Made by a program: the position numbers and the translations under genes. Positions 34,786-46,116 of a DNA stretch of 64,000 nt are shown here, piece after piece. The notes under the pieces are model-generated. The model ran no database searches and was not told the origin of the DNA. It saw only the letters and a list, made by a program, of their open reading frames with translations. The stretch's first letter is position 1; the number at the start of each line of letters is the position of its first letter. This DNA comes from Tridacna crocea (Eukaryota; Mollusca; Bivalvia; Cardiida; Cardiidae), in NCBI GenBank assembly GCA_943736015.1, contig OX031061.1, forward strand, positions 16,439,290 to 16,503,289, read 5' to 3'.

Positions 34786-35142
34786 GACTATTAATGAAAT
34801 GACAAAATTTGTGAGACCTCAAAATGCAAAGTGTTGGCAAATGACATTAAATATGATTCAAATTTTGGGCTTTGTGAAAAGGTAGAAAGCATTGCTGGAA
34901 AAGAAGAAGCTGCTGTAACCAGCATTTTCACCACCAGAAAACATGAGCAAAAAAAGCTCTCTCTATATACATGTGCTGTGAAATGTGACACAAAGACAAA
35001 TTCATTTAATAATGCATCAGTCCCTTCAGGAAAAAGGATTTTGAAAACATTGTGGGAAATTTATATGTTAACTGCCTTTTTAATCATCATTTAGTCAACA
35101 TTTAAGATGAAAATTAAAGCTTTGAATGTAGACAAGTCTGAA
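34786..35142 (-). repeat. Degenerate A copy
   Basis: 34786-34950 keeps GACAAAATTTGTGAGAC, GGTAGAAAGCATTGCTGG and AACCAGCATTTTC. A second scrap (AAAACATTGTGGGAAAT) is at 35040. No gene. Confidence 0.55.
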
Positions 35143-35355
35143 TTAACTGATTACCAAACGAAAATATTTAAGGCTTGTCCAAATCGAAAGCATTGCATAT
35201 GACAAAATAAAAGTGACTGAAAATTTGAAATTTATTTTGTGAGGCATAGAAAACATTATGGGAAAAGGAGAAAATGCTGGTGATGACACTTTTTTGTAAA
35301 AGTCTTCTATCTCAGGGTTGAAAAAAAAAACAGGGATTGTTTGGTAAAGGCTTAA
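35143..35355 (-). mobile_element. TTAA-palindrome element A, one palindrome arm lost
   Basis: TTAA on both sides. After GAGAAAATGCTGG the opposite arm is missing and the sequence passes to TGATGACAC. Confidence 0.82.
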
Positions 35356-35535
35356 GTCTTGCTGTCTTTGCAGGTGATAAGAAGGATAAATATGTGGGAA
35401 AATACAAATTCTTAGATCTATTTTGTGGTCAAAAGATTGATCCATGCTTTTTTTTTTGGAGTTTCAAAAAAGATTTTTGACATAAAATGAAACCGATTAA
35501 CTAATGTTTGAACCCTGGACTCTTTTAAAAATGGC

Positions 35536-35712
35536 ATGCGACAAGCAAAAAGGGGCATTATCGGATCATCCGAGACAGCACTATATAACTACATCAGATT
35601 TTGTCCTATAGTAGACTTGCGTGAAACAGAAAATTACATAAAAATGGACTGCGCAGGCTGATCTGACGAGACGATACTTTAGGCAGATGTCTGAATGCCC
35701 CTTTTTGTGTGT
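35536..35712. mobile_element. I foldback element
   Basis: Begins GCAAAAAGGGGCATT and ends AATGCCCCTTTTTGTG, with an internal CTGCGCAGGCTGATCTGA. A better copy is at 50286-50530. Confidence 0.65.
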
Positions 35713-35727
35713 TGCAGGCCAAATGAC

Positions 35728-35945
35728 AATTATTTTTACTTGTCCAAAATTTACAGCTTATGCAGACAACAAAGTAAAAGTGGGCAAAATGCATTTGCAG
35801 ACAACCAAATAAAAGTGTCTGAAAATTTAAGATATGTTTTGTGAAGAGTAAAAAAAATCGTGGGAAAAGGAGAAAATGCTGGTTTCCAGCATTTTCTCCT
35901 TTTCCCACAATGTCTTCAAAGGCTTTCTTTCAGGGTTGTTATTAG
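35728..35945 (-). mobile_element. TTAA-palindrome element A, left part duplicated
   Basis: The GCAGACAACAAAGTAAAAGT segment appears twice before the palindrome, which is otherwise well preserved (tip GCTGGTTTCCAGC). The right end fades. Confidence 0.75.
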
Positions 35946-36001
35946 CCTTACAAACTTGGTAGGAAAAGCAGGAAATGCTGGTTAATTTTACACATTATGT
36001 A

Positions 36002-36231
36002 TTTAATCCTTTACCACACAATCTCGAGTTTTAACGACCCTAACAGAGAAGCCTTTTGAAAACCTTGTGGGTAAAGGAGAAAATGCTGGTAACCAGCATT
36101 TTCTCCTTTTCCCACAATGTTTTCTAGTCTATCAAAAACAAATTGCATCAATTGAGCCACACTGAAGTTGTCGTCTGCAAATACTTCCAATTTGGACAAG
36201 TCTAAAATGTTGTTGTTTGGTAAAGGGTTAA
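36002..36231 (+). mobile_element. TTAA-palindrome element A
   Basis: Complete, TTAA both sides, nearly perfect palindrome. Confidence 0.88.
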
Positions 36232-36339
36232 AGTTGTCTATTGTGGTAAAGTACCTTTCACTACAGTTAACTATTGTTGCAATTCTTGCCAGTATTGATT
36301 GAATTAAAACTGAACAGAACATGCAGTCTCAGCACAAAA

Positions 36340-36964
36340 ACCAAAGTTTGAACAACCCCAGGAAAAAAAGCTTTTTTCCAAAATGTTTTCTACATACAAA
36401 TTACAGTATTTGAGCCATCTTTTATTTGTCGTCTGCTCTTTTTTGTCGGTTGGTAAAGAATGATAGGATGAACTCTTTACCAAACAACAAAATTACAGAC
36501 TGGTGTCCGAATTGAAAGCATTTGCAGACGACAAAATAAAATTGACTGAAAAATTGAAAATTGGTTTGTGAAAAATACAAAACATTGTGAGTAACCAGCA
36601 TTTTCTCCTTTTCCGACAATGTTTTCAAAGGCTTTCTTTCTCAGGGTTGTTAACTCTTTACCACACGAGAAAATTTTAGACTGGTCCAAATTGAAAGCAT
36701 TTGCAGACGACAAGATAAAGGTGACTAAAAAATAAAAAATTGTTCCTGGAAGGGTAGAAAACACTGTGGGAAAAGCAGAAATGCTGGTTACCAGCATTTT
36801 CTCCTTTTCCCATAGTGTTTTCAAAATGCTTCTTTCGCAGGGGCGTCAAAAGTAGGGATTGTGTGGTAATGGGTTAAAAGAGTTAAACAATTCATGAGCG
36901 ATAATCTCATAAAAGGCTTCTTTCTCGGGGTCGTTATTAGTCGGGATTGTGTGGTAAAGGATTA
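36340..36964. mobile_element. A remnants with an A copy inserted into another A copy
   Basis: 36340-36465 has both flanks of an A copy but only a scrap of palindrome. 36471-36649 is a minus copy interrupted at GGGTTGTTAA by a complete minus copy (36650-36876). 36877-36964 are right-end remnants. Confidence 0.78.
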
Positions 36965-37170
36965 ATTATAATTGCTTTCATTCAGGACAGCTGAAACAGT
37001 TTGTTGTTAGGTAAAGGTGAGCAGATCTTGATCTTCACTTACCACAAATGCCCGCGCAAAGCAGAAAGCTATTTTAATTCCGAACAGTGTCATTTTGACC
37101 TAACAAAACAGGTGTGACCACATGCTTTACTTTGGCAGCTAATAGAGTGAGGGTTTCTTGGGTGCATGGT

Positions 37171-37772
37171 TTAACTCTTTACCAAATGACAAAATTTTAG
37201 ACTGGTTCAAATTGAAAGCATTTGCAGACGACAAAATAAAGGTGACTGAAAAATTGAAATTTGTTCTGGGAAGGGTTGAAAACACTGTGGGAAAAGGAGA
37301 AAATGCTGGTTACCAGCATTTTCTCCTTTTCCTACAGTGTTTTCCAAAGGCTTCTTTCTCAGGCGCGTCAAAAGTAGGGATTGTGTGGTAATGGGTTAAG
37401 TGATCCCTGTACAAAATTTCAGCCTTGTCTAAATTTAAAGCATTTGCAGACGACAATTTCAGTGTAATGCAAATGGTTCAATTTTTCTTTGATTTGGATA
37501 AAAAACATAGTGGCAAAAGGAGAAAGTGCTGGTCAGCAGCATTTTCTCCCTTTTTCCATGATGTTTTCAAAAGGCTCCTTTTCCAGGGTCGTTGAAATTC
37601 AGTATTTTGTGCTGAAGGGTTAGGCCAACCTACAAAATATTGGACTTCACAATTAAAGTTAAAAGCATTTGCTGAGAACAAAATAAATGTAGCTCCAGTG
37701 ATATTACATGATGATGTATTTGTAAAAATCAGTGTGGGATAATGAGAAAGGCATTTTCTCATTTCCTGACAG
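37171..37772 (-). mobile_element. Two A elements joined by one TTAA (37396-37399), then a truncated copy
   Basis: 37171-37399 is near-consensus. 37396-37622 is more diverged (GTGGCAAAAGGAG stem). 37623-37772 is a third copy ending in a reduced palindrome (GAGAAAGGCATTTTCTC). Confidence 0.82.
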
Positions 37773-37775
37773 CTG

Positions 37776-37845
37776 AGCCCCGTAGCTCAGTCACTAGTGT
37801 ACAATACTTGAGGACAGGGGTCATGAGTTCAATGAAGATATAAGA
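37776..37845 (+). repeat. tRNA-like SINE head
   Basis: CCCGTAGCTCAGTCACTAG resembles an A-box. The B-box (GAGTTCAATGAAG) is decayed. It resembles the reverse-strand head at 17340-17408. Confidence 0.5.
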
Positions 37846-37921
37846 ATGACTATAGTTTGATAAAATAAAGACAAAATGAGTTAAAACTAGCTGAAAATGA
37901 GCATAAGGCCCTCTTTAATGA

Positions 37922-38261
37922 TGGAATCTTGATTTGGTAGAAAAACTTCATGGAAAAAAGAGCAACTTCTTGTTACCAGCATTTACTCCTTTTCTCTTAA
38001 TGTTTTCAAAAGGCATCTTTCTCAGGACCCTTTAACCCTTTACCAAACTGCAAAATTTCACACTGGTCTAAATTGAAAGCACTTGCAGATGACAAAAAAA
38101 AAAGTAACTCTAAAATTGAAATTTGTTTTCAGCAGGGTAGAAAACATTGTGGGAAAAGGAGAAAATGCTGGTTACCAGCATTTTCTCCTTTTCCCACAAT
38201 GTTTTCAAAAGGCTTCTATCTAAGGGTCATAAAAAAGGGGGATTGTTTGGTAATGGATTAA
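37922..38261 (-). mobile_element. Truncated A copy, then complete A copy (38032-38261)
   Basis: 37922-38031 is a right half cut by the next element. The complete copy has TTAA on both sides and an unbroken palindrome. Confidence 0.85.
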
Positions 38262-38509
38262 ACTTGGAATTTGGTGGAAAAGGGTTTAGATCGGAATGCA
38301 CTTGCAGTTCTGAGGTCGACTAGATCTGTGTTTACGAGTTATTTTGGCCTTGGAACCTGAGGAAGAAGTCTTTGCAAAAATTAATGTGAAAAGGGGAAAA
38401 TGTTGGTAAACTGGTTTTCGCCTATTTCCCAAATTTTTTAGCTCATGGTGGGGTTTCCGTCATCCGTGCAACTGTACGTCTGTCCGTCTGTTCTTCCGTT
38501 AGTCTTTTT
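38262..38509. repeat. A scrap, then a GTCCGTC-type run
   Basis: 38343-38438 is a decayed A piece. 38440-38509 contains CATCCGTGCAACTGTACG and GTCTGTCCGTCTGTTC, the usual lead-in to the following tandem array. Confidence 0.5.
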
Positions 38510-39258
38510 CTTGTTTACACGATAAAGTCTGCATTTGTTGTCAGATATTCATGAAACTTGCACAGATTGTTTATCTTATCAATAGCTTCAACCCTATTGA
38601 TTTTGACAAAAAATCCAACAAACAATATGGGAAAAGTAGCCATTTCAAGTTGAAAATTTCCAATTCTTATTTACACAATAAAGTCTGCATTTCTCATCAG
38701 ATTTTCATGAAACTTGCACAGTTTATTCATCTGATCAATAGCTCCATCCCTATTGATTTTGAGAAAAATCCAACAAATAATATGGGAAAAGTAGCCATTT
38801 CAAGTTGAAAATTTCCAATTCTTGTTTACGTGATAAAGTCTGCATTTATTGCTAGATTTAAGTGAAACTTGCACAGTTTGTTTATCTCATCAATAGCTTC
38901 AATCCTATCGATTTTGAAAAAAATCCAACAGACGGTATTGGAAAAGTAGCCATTTAAGTTGAAAATTTCAAATTCTTGTTTACACAATAAAGTCTGCATT
39001 TCATGTCAGATTTTCATGAAACTTGCACATTTTGTTTATCACATTAGTAGCTTCAACCCTATTGATTTCGAAAAAAATCCAATAAACAATATGGGAAAGT
39101 AGCCATCTCAAGTTGAAAATTTCAAATTCTTGTTTATGCGATAAAATATGCATTTGTAATCAGATTTTTGAAACTTGCACTGTTTGTTTATCTCATCAAT
39201 AGCTTCAACCCTATGGATTTTGAAAAAAAAAACCCAACAAAGTAGCCATTTCAAGTTG
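38510..39258. repeat. ~155-bp tandem array, five units
   Basis: Units start at 38510, 38666, 38821, 38975 and 39129 with CTTGTTTACACGATAAAGTC, contain ATGAAACTTGCACAG and end AAGTAGCCATTTCAAGTTGA. Spacing is 154-156 bp. Confidence 0.88.
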
Positions 39259-39638
39259 ACTACCAGTAGAGCATATTCAGGCCCTTCAGGGCCTTCTAGT
39301 TATACCACATAGAGGATGGAAATCATTTCATGAGCAACATTAATCTATTGGTCTGCAAATGCTTTTGGCTTGATCAGGAAAAAAAACTGATCATTTAGTG
39401 AAGAGTTAAACAGCATTTTGTTTTAAAATTTTGTCCTATACTGAAATAAAAAAGAAACTTGTTTATTTGGGGCTCAGACGGGCTGTAAGGGTTAATTGAG
39501 TTTTCATGCCACGGGGATCATACACTGAGGGTCCCATATTGAAACAGTTTGTATGAAATTCCAGACAATCAGAATGGTTGGACCATCAAAAAAAGTCTGG
39601 CATAGCTGGGAAATGTTGATGCTTTTATCTCAATTCAA
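39259..39638. other. A right-end scrap; otherwise nothing
   Basis: 39340-39412 contains TTGGTCTGCAAATGCTTTTG and GTGAAGAGTTAA. No gene. Confidence 0.4.
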
Positions 39639-40091
39639 TTAACTTCTTTTCAGATACAAAATTCTGGACTTAACAAATTTAAAAGCATTTGAAGGCAAGA
39701 AATCAAATACAGTTCAATTATGATGAAAATCGTCTTTGAAATAGTGGAAAACCTTCTGGGAAAAGGAGCAAGTGCTGTTAGCCATCATTTTTAGTTTTCT
39801 TCCACAATGCTTTCAAAGGCCTTCTTCTTCATGGTTGTGGAAAATTAGGCTTGCTTTGTGAAGTGTTAACTCTTTACCAAAATGGTCTGATGCTATAAAA
39901 AAACCTCTGAAGAAGGCAGATAAAACATTGTTGGTAAGGGAGAAAATGCAGGACAGCAGCAGCATTTTCTCCTTTTTCCTCGATGCTTTCTTCCCTTTCA
40001 AAGACATGACATACAATCTGAGAAACATTAAATTTGATATCTGCAAATGTTTTTGAGTATGCCAGAATTTTGTCCTTTGGCAAAGAGTTAT
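39639..40091. mobile_element. Two A elements joined by one TTAA (39866-39869)
   Basis: 39639-39869 is a diverged minus copy. 39866-40091 is a plus copy with an altered tip (GCAGGACAGCAGCAGC). Confidence 0.78.
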
Positions 40092-40457
40092 TCACTTATT
40101 CACTCTTTGTTTTTGAGTGTTCATTCAGATAAAAACTTGTAAATGTTTCATGATTGAGATTTTTATCTCTTTGGGTTCCATGGTAATTCATTTTATTGCT
40201 AAACCTGATGCCATCGCAAATTATTATGAATAGGGACATTAATGCCATTGCTTGTTTATTTGATATTTTTTTGGTTTTGCTTCAATATGAAACAATTCAC
40301 ATGCGTTTTATTTCTGGTTTATAAACTTATTTAAGGGTCTCAATTGAAATGCTATGGTGTCTCATATTTAGCGTTTCAGACACCTGTTTTCCCTTTTATA
40401 TCATATTTTCATAACTTGCCATGATGAGGCAATACATAGCAGTATAAATTGGTACCA
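40092..40457. other. No gene or repeat recognised
   Basis: Nothing can be supported here. Confidence 0.4.
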
Positions 40458-40683
40458 TTAACCCTTTACCCCATAAGGCATTCCCATGGTATCTCTAATT
40501 GACCCTAAGTAAGAGCAAGGATAAAGCCATTTCTTATTTGTATATGACACCTTTTGATAGTGTAGAAAACATTGTGGCAAAAGGTGAAATTGCTCATCAC
40601 GAGCAATTTCACCTTTTTCCACAATATTTTCCAAAGGCTCCTACGAGCAATGCGAAACGAGTTCCTATGGAGTAAAGGGTTAA
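40458..40683 (+). mobile_element. TTAA-palindrome element B
   Basis: Complete, TTAA both sides. The palindrome is GTGGCAAAAGG to CCTTTTTCCAC with tip GCTCATCACGAGC. Confidence 0.88.
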
Positions 40684-40737
40684 TAATTTCAGAGCTATTG
40701 AATGACTAGGTTGTAGAAGGGCTGATGTGTTAGCTAT

Positions 40738-41246
40738 TTTAACTTTTTACCAGAAAATTCCAGATTTTGACAACCCTGGGATAGAAGCCTATTGAAAATA
40801 TTGTGGGAAAAGAAGAAAATCTTTCTAGATTTAGATAAGTTGGTTGGGTTCATTTGGCATTAATTCTTAATAGGGTAAATGGATTGGCATTTTAAAATAT
40901 CTTCTTCAGTTATCTTACTATTTCAATGTTACATGTATTTCTTGAGGTGACCATCTTATCAGATGGTGTAACTCCAAGATCAGACTGTACATTTTGTGCA
41001 GTCAGATCTTGGTCTTCACTGTGAGCAAAAGCTCCTTGAGTTGTGCTAGGCAGCCAATAAGGGTTAATTTTTAGTATTTTGGTGAATCTTTTAACAAATT
41101 ACAATGAACAATAAGTTTGAGACACAGTGTCTGTCTAATTCAATACTTTCAGGCTGATAAATTATTGGATAATGACATTTCAAAGAGTGTATCCATTTAC
41201 CCTAAGAATGCCAAATGAACCCAACCGACTTATCTAAATCTATAAA
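40738..41246. mobile_element. A left half, then J element with ~55-bp inverted ends
   Basis: 40738-40821 is the left half of an A copy, cut at its palindrome. J (40822-41246) has inverted termini: TAGATTTAGATAAGT, GGTTGGGTTCATTTGGCATT and AGGGTAAATGGAT on the left are mirrored at 41180-41245. An F-repeat copy (40964-41065) lies inside. No transposase. Confidence 0.72.
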
Positions 41247-41258
41247 AATTCTAAGGCT

Positions 41259-41491
41259 CTAATTGACTCATTACTAAACAAAAATATTTTAGGCTTGTCC
41301 AAATCCAGAGCATTTGCAGGCGACAAAATAAAAGTGACGGAAAATTTGAAATTTGTTTGTGAAGGGTAGAAAACATAGTGGGAAAAGGAGAAAATGCTGG
41401 TTACCAGCATTTTCTCCTTTTCCCACAATGTTTTCTAAAGGCTTCTTTCTTAGGGGCGTCAAAAGTACCGGATTGTGTGGTAATGGCTTAA
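41259..41491 (-). mobile_element. TTAA-palindrome element A
   Basis: Complete with an intact palindrome (middle base T). It abuts the right end of J. Confidence 0.86.
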
Positions 41492-41524
41492 TTCATTGTC
41501 AATGTTAATTGTGTCTTAAGATAG

Positions 41525-41730
41525 TCGCAGTATGTAGCAGGTAGCATTGATCACAGATGCATGTTTTGTGCAGTCTGATCTTTATCAACTCTGGCTGCAA
41601 GAGCAGAGGGTTGATTTGGCAAGCCAGTTGTCCTGTGAAAAAAAAAAAACACTTGAGACAGCGAGGCTCGAACCTTGGACCTCCATTGTCACGAGTCTTG
41701 CACTTTAGCACTGAGCCACACAGGACCCCA
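41525..41730 (-). repeat. F-repeat copy and tRNA-like SINE head
   Basis: 41525-41616 is an F copy (TTGTGCAGTCTGATCTTTAT). 41645-41730 on the minus strand has A-box TGGCTCAGTGCTAAAG and B-box GGTTCGAGCC. The A9 run beside it fits a retroposed end. Confidence 0.6.
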
Positions 41731-41948
41731 CAATTTATTGAAATATTAAACCATCCTTAGTCCTTATTTATCGGGAATTTACACAGGTTTTTTGCAGTTG
41801 TTTACAGGCAACACTGGAGGCTGAAAGAACGCAGTGTGAGATGCATTTAGTCTAAATAATACTTTCAGGAAGTATTGAAATTTTTATGAAGGTGACAATG
41901 TTATTGTACTCTTTGTCCAGAAATAAGTCAAAGGCAGAAAAATGAATT

Positions 41949-42408
41949 TTAACTCTTTACCACACAATCCCTTGTTTTCACTATCCTGAGAAAGAAGGCT
42001 TATGAAAATATTAAGGGAAAAGGAGAACCAGCATTTTGTCCTTTTCCTACAGTGTTTTCCTTCCTTTCCTAAACAAATTTCAATTTTTTAGTCATATTAA
42101 TTTTGTCGTCTTTTAAGTTTTAAATGGTATGATTAAGATTTAAAGATTAATTTCACACTCACATTGTTTACTTTTGGTTGCTTTGGGGCCTTTAACTTAA
42201 ACAAAACAGTGAACTTGTGGCAAGTGATTTATATGGCTATTACTTCTTAGTTTTAGAACCTTAAGCAAGATCACTTTTGACAACATTTGGAAAAAAGAGA
42301 AAATGTTGTTGATAACAATCTCAGTCCTTTTGACTGAGTGATTTCTACTCTTCCTTATACAAATCAGTCTGCAATGTTCTATTTGGACCGGTCTAAAATT
42401 TTGTTAAG
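41949..42408 (+). repeat. Two incomplete A copies
   Basis: 41949-42116 has a shortened palindrome (GGAGAACCAGCATTTTG) and lacks the right end. 42241-42408 is strongly diverged. Confidence 0.6.
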
Positions 42409-42747
42409 ATTTATAGAGATAATTTACAAGTTGGAACAAGCATTGACAAGCAACCCAACAAGACTTCAATGAAGATTAATCCAAACAATAGTGGGAAATT
42501 CAAATGCATGAAAACAAAACAAAGAAAGATGTCCCCTAATTTCCCAAGAGGTGTTTTTCGGAAATTGCAAAATTATTGCACTTACGGTGAAATTCTGAGG
42601 ACCCCATTCTGCTTGACAAAGGAATTCTCGCTAAAAGGGGTCTCTGTTGGCAGACTGATTGGCTTTACTAAACCAATCAATAGAAAGAATCTTGATTCAT
42701 GCATTCCTTAGAGCTGTCATAATGGCCCTGTCTTTACCCTTTCTGTC
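42409..42747. other. Unassigned; open frame of unknown meaning
   Basis: An 80-codon frame (42469-42711, MKINPNNSGKFKCMKTKQRK at its start) has no recognisable domain or splice context. TGATTGGCTTTACTAAACCA at 42655 resembles an E core. Probably non-coding. Confidence 0.3.
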
Positions 42748-42977
42748 TTAACTCCTTATCACTTGACAAAATTTTAGACGGGTCCAAATTTAAAGCATTT
42801 GCAGGGGTCAAAATAAATGTGACTGAAAATTTTAAATTTGTATCATACAGAAGAGAAAACATTGTGGAAAAAGAAGAAAATGCTGGTTTTTAGCATTTTC
42901 TTCTTTTCCGGAAATGTTTTCAAAAGGCTTCTTTCTCAGGGTCGTCAAAAGTTGACATTGTGTGATAAAGGGATAAA
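42748..42977 (-). mobile_element. TTAA-palindrome element A with mirrored change
   Basis: Complete copy. AGAAGAAAATGCT is mirrored by AGCATTTTCTTCT (GGAG/CTCC to GAAG/CTTC). Confidence 0.84.
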
Positions 42978-43498
42978 GGTCCTTCCTGGATTGTCCTGTC
43001 ATATTCAATGTCTTGGACCAAGTGTAAATTGTTGCAAAATTAGAAACTACAGAAAGCAAGCAACGTCTGCAAGGTTGATATCTTAACCAAACAACAAAAT
43101 TTTACATTACTCCAAATTGAAAGCAATGCAGACGCTAAGTTTCTACAGGGAAGGGATAAATCAATTTTTTTTTTTAGGGGGGGGAGGTTGGTTTAGTTAA
43201 ACCCATTGTCAAATGCAAGGCATTCGCAAGGCAGCAGCAAGATATTTGTGCGATGGTCATGCAGACTTCGCAAGCCGATTTAAAACCATATGATTAATGT
43301 GCAACGGTCTCAAGGTAGCTATACAGCTGCCATGTGGCAACTGCACAGATGCCAATTGCAAACTCCCAAAAATCACAAGGAAATCACATGTTGAAAAACT
43401 AGCTTGGGACGTCTATGGCGTTGTGAATTCTTATGGTAGACTTATGGAGGCCACAAAAAAAGCAGAAAATGCTTTTTCCACACTGTTTTCAGTTTGAT
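42978..43498. other. A scraps in otherwise unassigned DNA
   Basis: 43080-43160 is a left fragment of a minus A copy. 43430-43496 has a palindrome scrap (AAAGCAGAAAATGC). G-rich GGGGGGGAGG at 43179. No gene. Confidence 0.4.
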
Positions 43499-43714
43499 TT
43501 AAGTCTTTATCACTCAAGAAATATTTAGATTTGTCCAAATTGATAGCACTTGCAGAAGACAAATGTGCATATTTGCCATGATTGGCAGGGAAGAAATTAT
43601 GCCGTGTAAAAGGAGAAAATGCAGGTTAACAGCATTTTCTCCATTTCTCACAATGCTTTAAGAAAGCTTCTCTCCCAGGGTTGTGAAAACCCAGGATTAT
43701 TAGGTAAAGGGTTA
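43499..43714 (-). mobile_element. TTAA-palindrome element A, diverged
   Basis: Both ends are recognisable. The tip is GCAGGTTAACAGC, which creates an internal TTAA. Confidence 0.78.
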
Positions 43715-44251
43715 TGACAAATTTTATCATTTGAATCCTATTTGATGAGTTAATTGCAAATGCTTTGAATTTGCACAAGTCTTAAATTTGATTAGTTGAT
43801 TAGAAGTGTTGTGTGTCTGATATCGAAAGCCACTTTGTTCATCTCATGTCATCTAAAATAGTCTATTAGTCACGATATTTTTAATCCTACTTAAAATCGG
43901 AAATCGATATATTAGTGATAATAGATCTTACTTAAGTCTTTTCCAAATTTACTGATAATTAAAGACTTGTTCAAATTGAAAGCATTAATTTTTTAGATGC
44001 CATGTTCGATATTGATTGGATTGTAAGATTTGACTGTGATAGAATAGAAACATTGTCGGAAAAGGAGAAAATGGTGGTAACCAGGTTTTTTGCCTTCTTT
44101 ACCTCATTTGTTTCAAATTTTAGGCTTTGTCCCCAGGATCGTCAAAACTGGTGATTGTGTGGTGAAGTGTTCAGGAAATGAATAATTTTTATTCGAAGAA
44201 AGGCAAACATTTTGTATGATAGAAATCAAAGTGAGACTGAATTATTGCTTT
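43715..44251 (-). repeat. A right scrap and a diverged A copy (43932-44172)
   Basis: The copy retains TTAAGTCTTTTCCAAAT, a CGGAAAAGGAGAAAATGG arm and GATTGTGTGGTGAAG, with about 15 bp of extra sequence in the left half. Confidence 0.65.
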
Positions 44252-44479
44252 TTAACTCTTTGCCAAGTAACAAAATTTTAGACTGGTCCAAATCTAAAGC
44301 ATTTGCAGACGACAAAATAAAAGTGGCTCAAAATTGAAATTTGATCTGGGAAGGGGAGAAAACATTTTGGGTAAAGAAGAAAATGCTGGTTACCAGCATT
44401 TTCTCCTTTTCCCAAAGTGTTTTCTAAAGGCTTCTTTCTCACGGTCATTAAAAGTCGGGATTGTGTGGTATAGAGTTAA
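44252..44479 (-). mobile_element. TTAA-palindrome element A
   Basis: Complete with TTAA on both sides. Stem TTGGGTAAAGAAG is asymmetric to CTCCTTTTCCCAA. Confidence 0.86.
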
Positions 44480-44529
44480 ATGGCTTCTTATCTATACATT
44501 TTTTTCCTTTTACCTTTTTCCACATTTTC

Positions 44530-45107
44530 CCACACATTCTTGAGCTTTAATGACCCTGACAAAGAGGCTTTTTGATTCATATTTAGTTTATATTCTACAA
44601 ATGTTTTCAATCAGGACCAGTCTAAGATTTTGTGGTTTAATAAAAAGTTGTTATAATTAATACTGTAGGAAAAAAGCTTTAACATGCATGCCTTAAACCT
44701 TTACCAAATGACAAAATTTTAGACTTGTCCAAATTATTTGCAGACAACAAAATAAACATAACCCATAAATTCAAATTCGTTTCCGACAGGGTAGAAAACA
44801 CTATGGGTGAAGGAGAAAATGACGTTTTCAAAGGCATCTATCTCAGGGTTGTAAACACCTGAGGGATTGTTTGGTAAAGGGTAACACACATTACCACACA
44901 ATCCCTACTTTTGATGACCCCGAGAAAGAATCCTTTAGAAAACATTGCAGGAAGAGGAGAAAATACTGGTAGCATTTTCTCCTCTTCCAACAATGTTTTC
45001 TACTCTTCACAAAACAAATTTAAAATTTTTAGTCACTTTATCTTGTTGTCTGCAAATGCTTTCGAATTTGGACAAATCTAAAATTGTGTCGATTGGTAAA
45101 GAGTTAG
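44530..45107. mobile_element. Palindrome-less A copy and two adjacent A copies
   Basis: 44530-44650 has both flanks but no palindrome. 44693-44884 (minus) has only one palindrome arm. 44882-45107 (plus) has GGAAGAGGAG mirrored by CTCCTCTTCC, a symmetric change from GGAAAAGGAG. Confidence 0.8.
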
Positions 45108-45124
45108 AAGAGAAATTCTGCTAT

Positions 45125-45353
45125 TTAACTCTTTACCAAACAACTAAATTTTGGACTACTCCAAATGGACAGCATTTGCAGACGACAAAATAAATGTGAA
45201 TCAAAAATTGATTTTTGATATTGGGAGTGTAGAAAACATTGTGGGAAAAGGAGAAAATGCTGGTTACCAGCATTTTCTCCTTTTCCCACAATGTTTTCAA
45301 AAGACTTCTATCTCAGGGTCGTTAAAAGTCGGGATTGTGTGGTAAAGAGTTAA
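45125..45353 (-). mobile_element. TTAA-palindrome element A (near consensus)
   Basis: TTAA both sides and a flawless 65-bp palindrome at about 45234-45299. A good reference copy. Confidence 0.9.
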
Positions 45354-45406
45354 ACCACATCTTTAAAAGCTTTCAGACCAGTCTCTGTGGTTTGGAAGAG
45401 TCCAGG

Positions 45407-45928
45407 ATTTACTCTTTATCCAGATAAAATGTTAGACTTGTCTTAGTTGAAAGCATTTGCAGACAAAATAAAGCTGACATAAACAGTAAAATTTGTCTTT
45501 TATAAGGTACAATACTTTAAGGAAACATGGCTGGAAGTTAAGAAAATGATGGTTTCCTGCACTTTCTTCTTTTTTCTACTCTGTTTTTAGAAAATTTCTT
45601 CCTCAGAGTTGATAAAATTGTGGGAAGTGGGCAGGTAATAAATAGCAAGATTTAGTTGCCAGATGTAAAGTTGATTTTTTGTAAATTCTGCAAGTATCTC
45701 ACTCAATTACTAAAGGACATTTTTTTTAGGCTTGACCAAATCGAAAGCATTTGCAGATTACAAAATAGAAGTGATTGAAAATTTGAAATTTATTATGAGA
45801 AGGGTAGAAAACATTGTAAGAAAAGGAGGAAATGCTGGTTACCAGCATTGTCTCCTTTTCTCAAAATGTTTTCTACAGGCTTTTTTCTCAGGGTTGTCAA
45901 ACACAGGGATCATGTGTTACTGGTTTAA
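45407..45928 (-). mobile_element. Two diverged A copies
   Basis: 45407-45642 is strongly diverged. 45696-45928 keeps most of its palindrome (GTAAGAAAAGGAGG to CTCCTTTTCTCAAA). Confidence 0.7.
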
Positions 45929-45974
45929 GACTAACAGCGCCTTCACAACTTAAGTAATTTTTGCGGCCAGTGTA

Positions 45975-46030
45975 ATTCCAAGATCAGGACACATGCAGCC
46001 TGATCGTTAATCTACACTTTGTTAGCTGTA
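45975..46030. repeat. F-repeat copy
   Basis: TTCCAAGATCAGGACACATG, then GCAGCCTGATCGTTAATC. Confidence 0.6.
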
Positions 46031-46116
46031 ATGAAGAAAGAAACCATGACATTGCCCTTGTTTCAGTTGTATTTCTAGGATGAAAATGTCTGATTGGTGT
46101 GTATGTATTTGGCTCT

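Noticed and set aside
38551..38808. 85-codon frame containing FNPIDFDKKSNKQYGKSSHF
   Set aside because: It is the translation of the ~155-bp tandem repeat, with the same peptide repeated per unit and no start or splice context.
42469..42711. 80-codon frame as a small gene
   Set aside because: No domain, no splice or promoter context, and an average base composition. A frame of this size is expected by chance in 64 kb.
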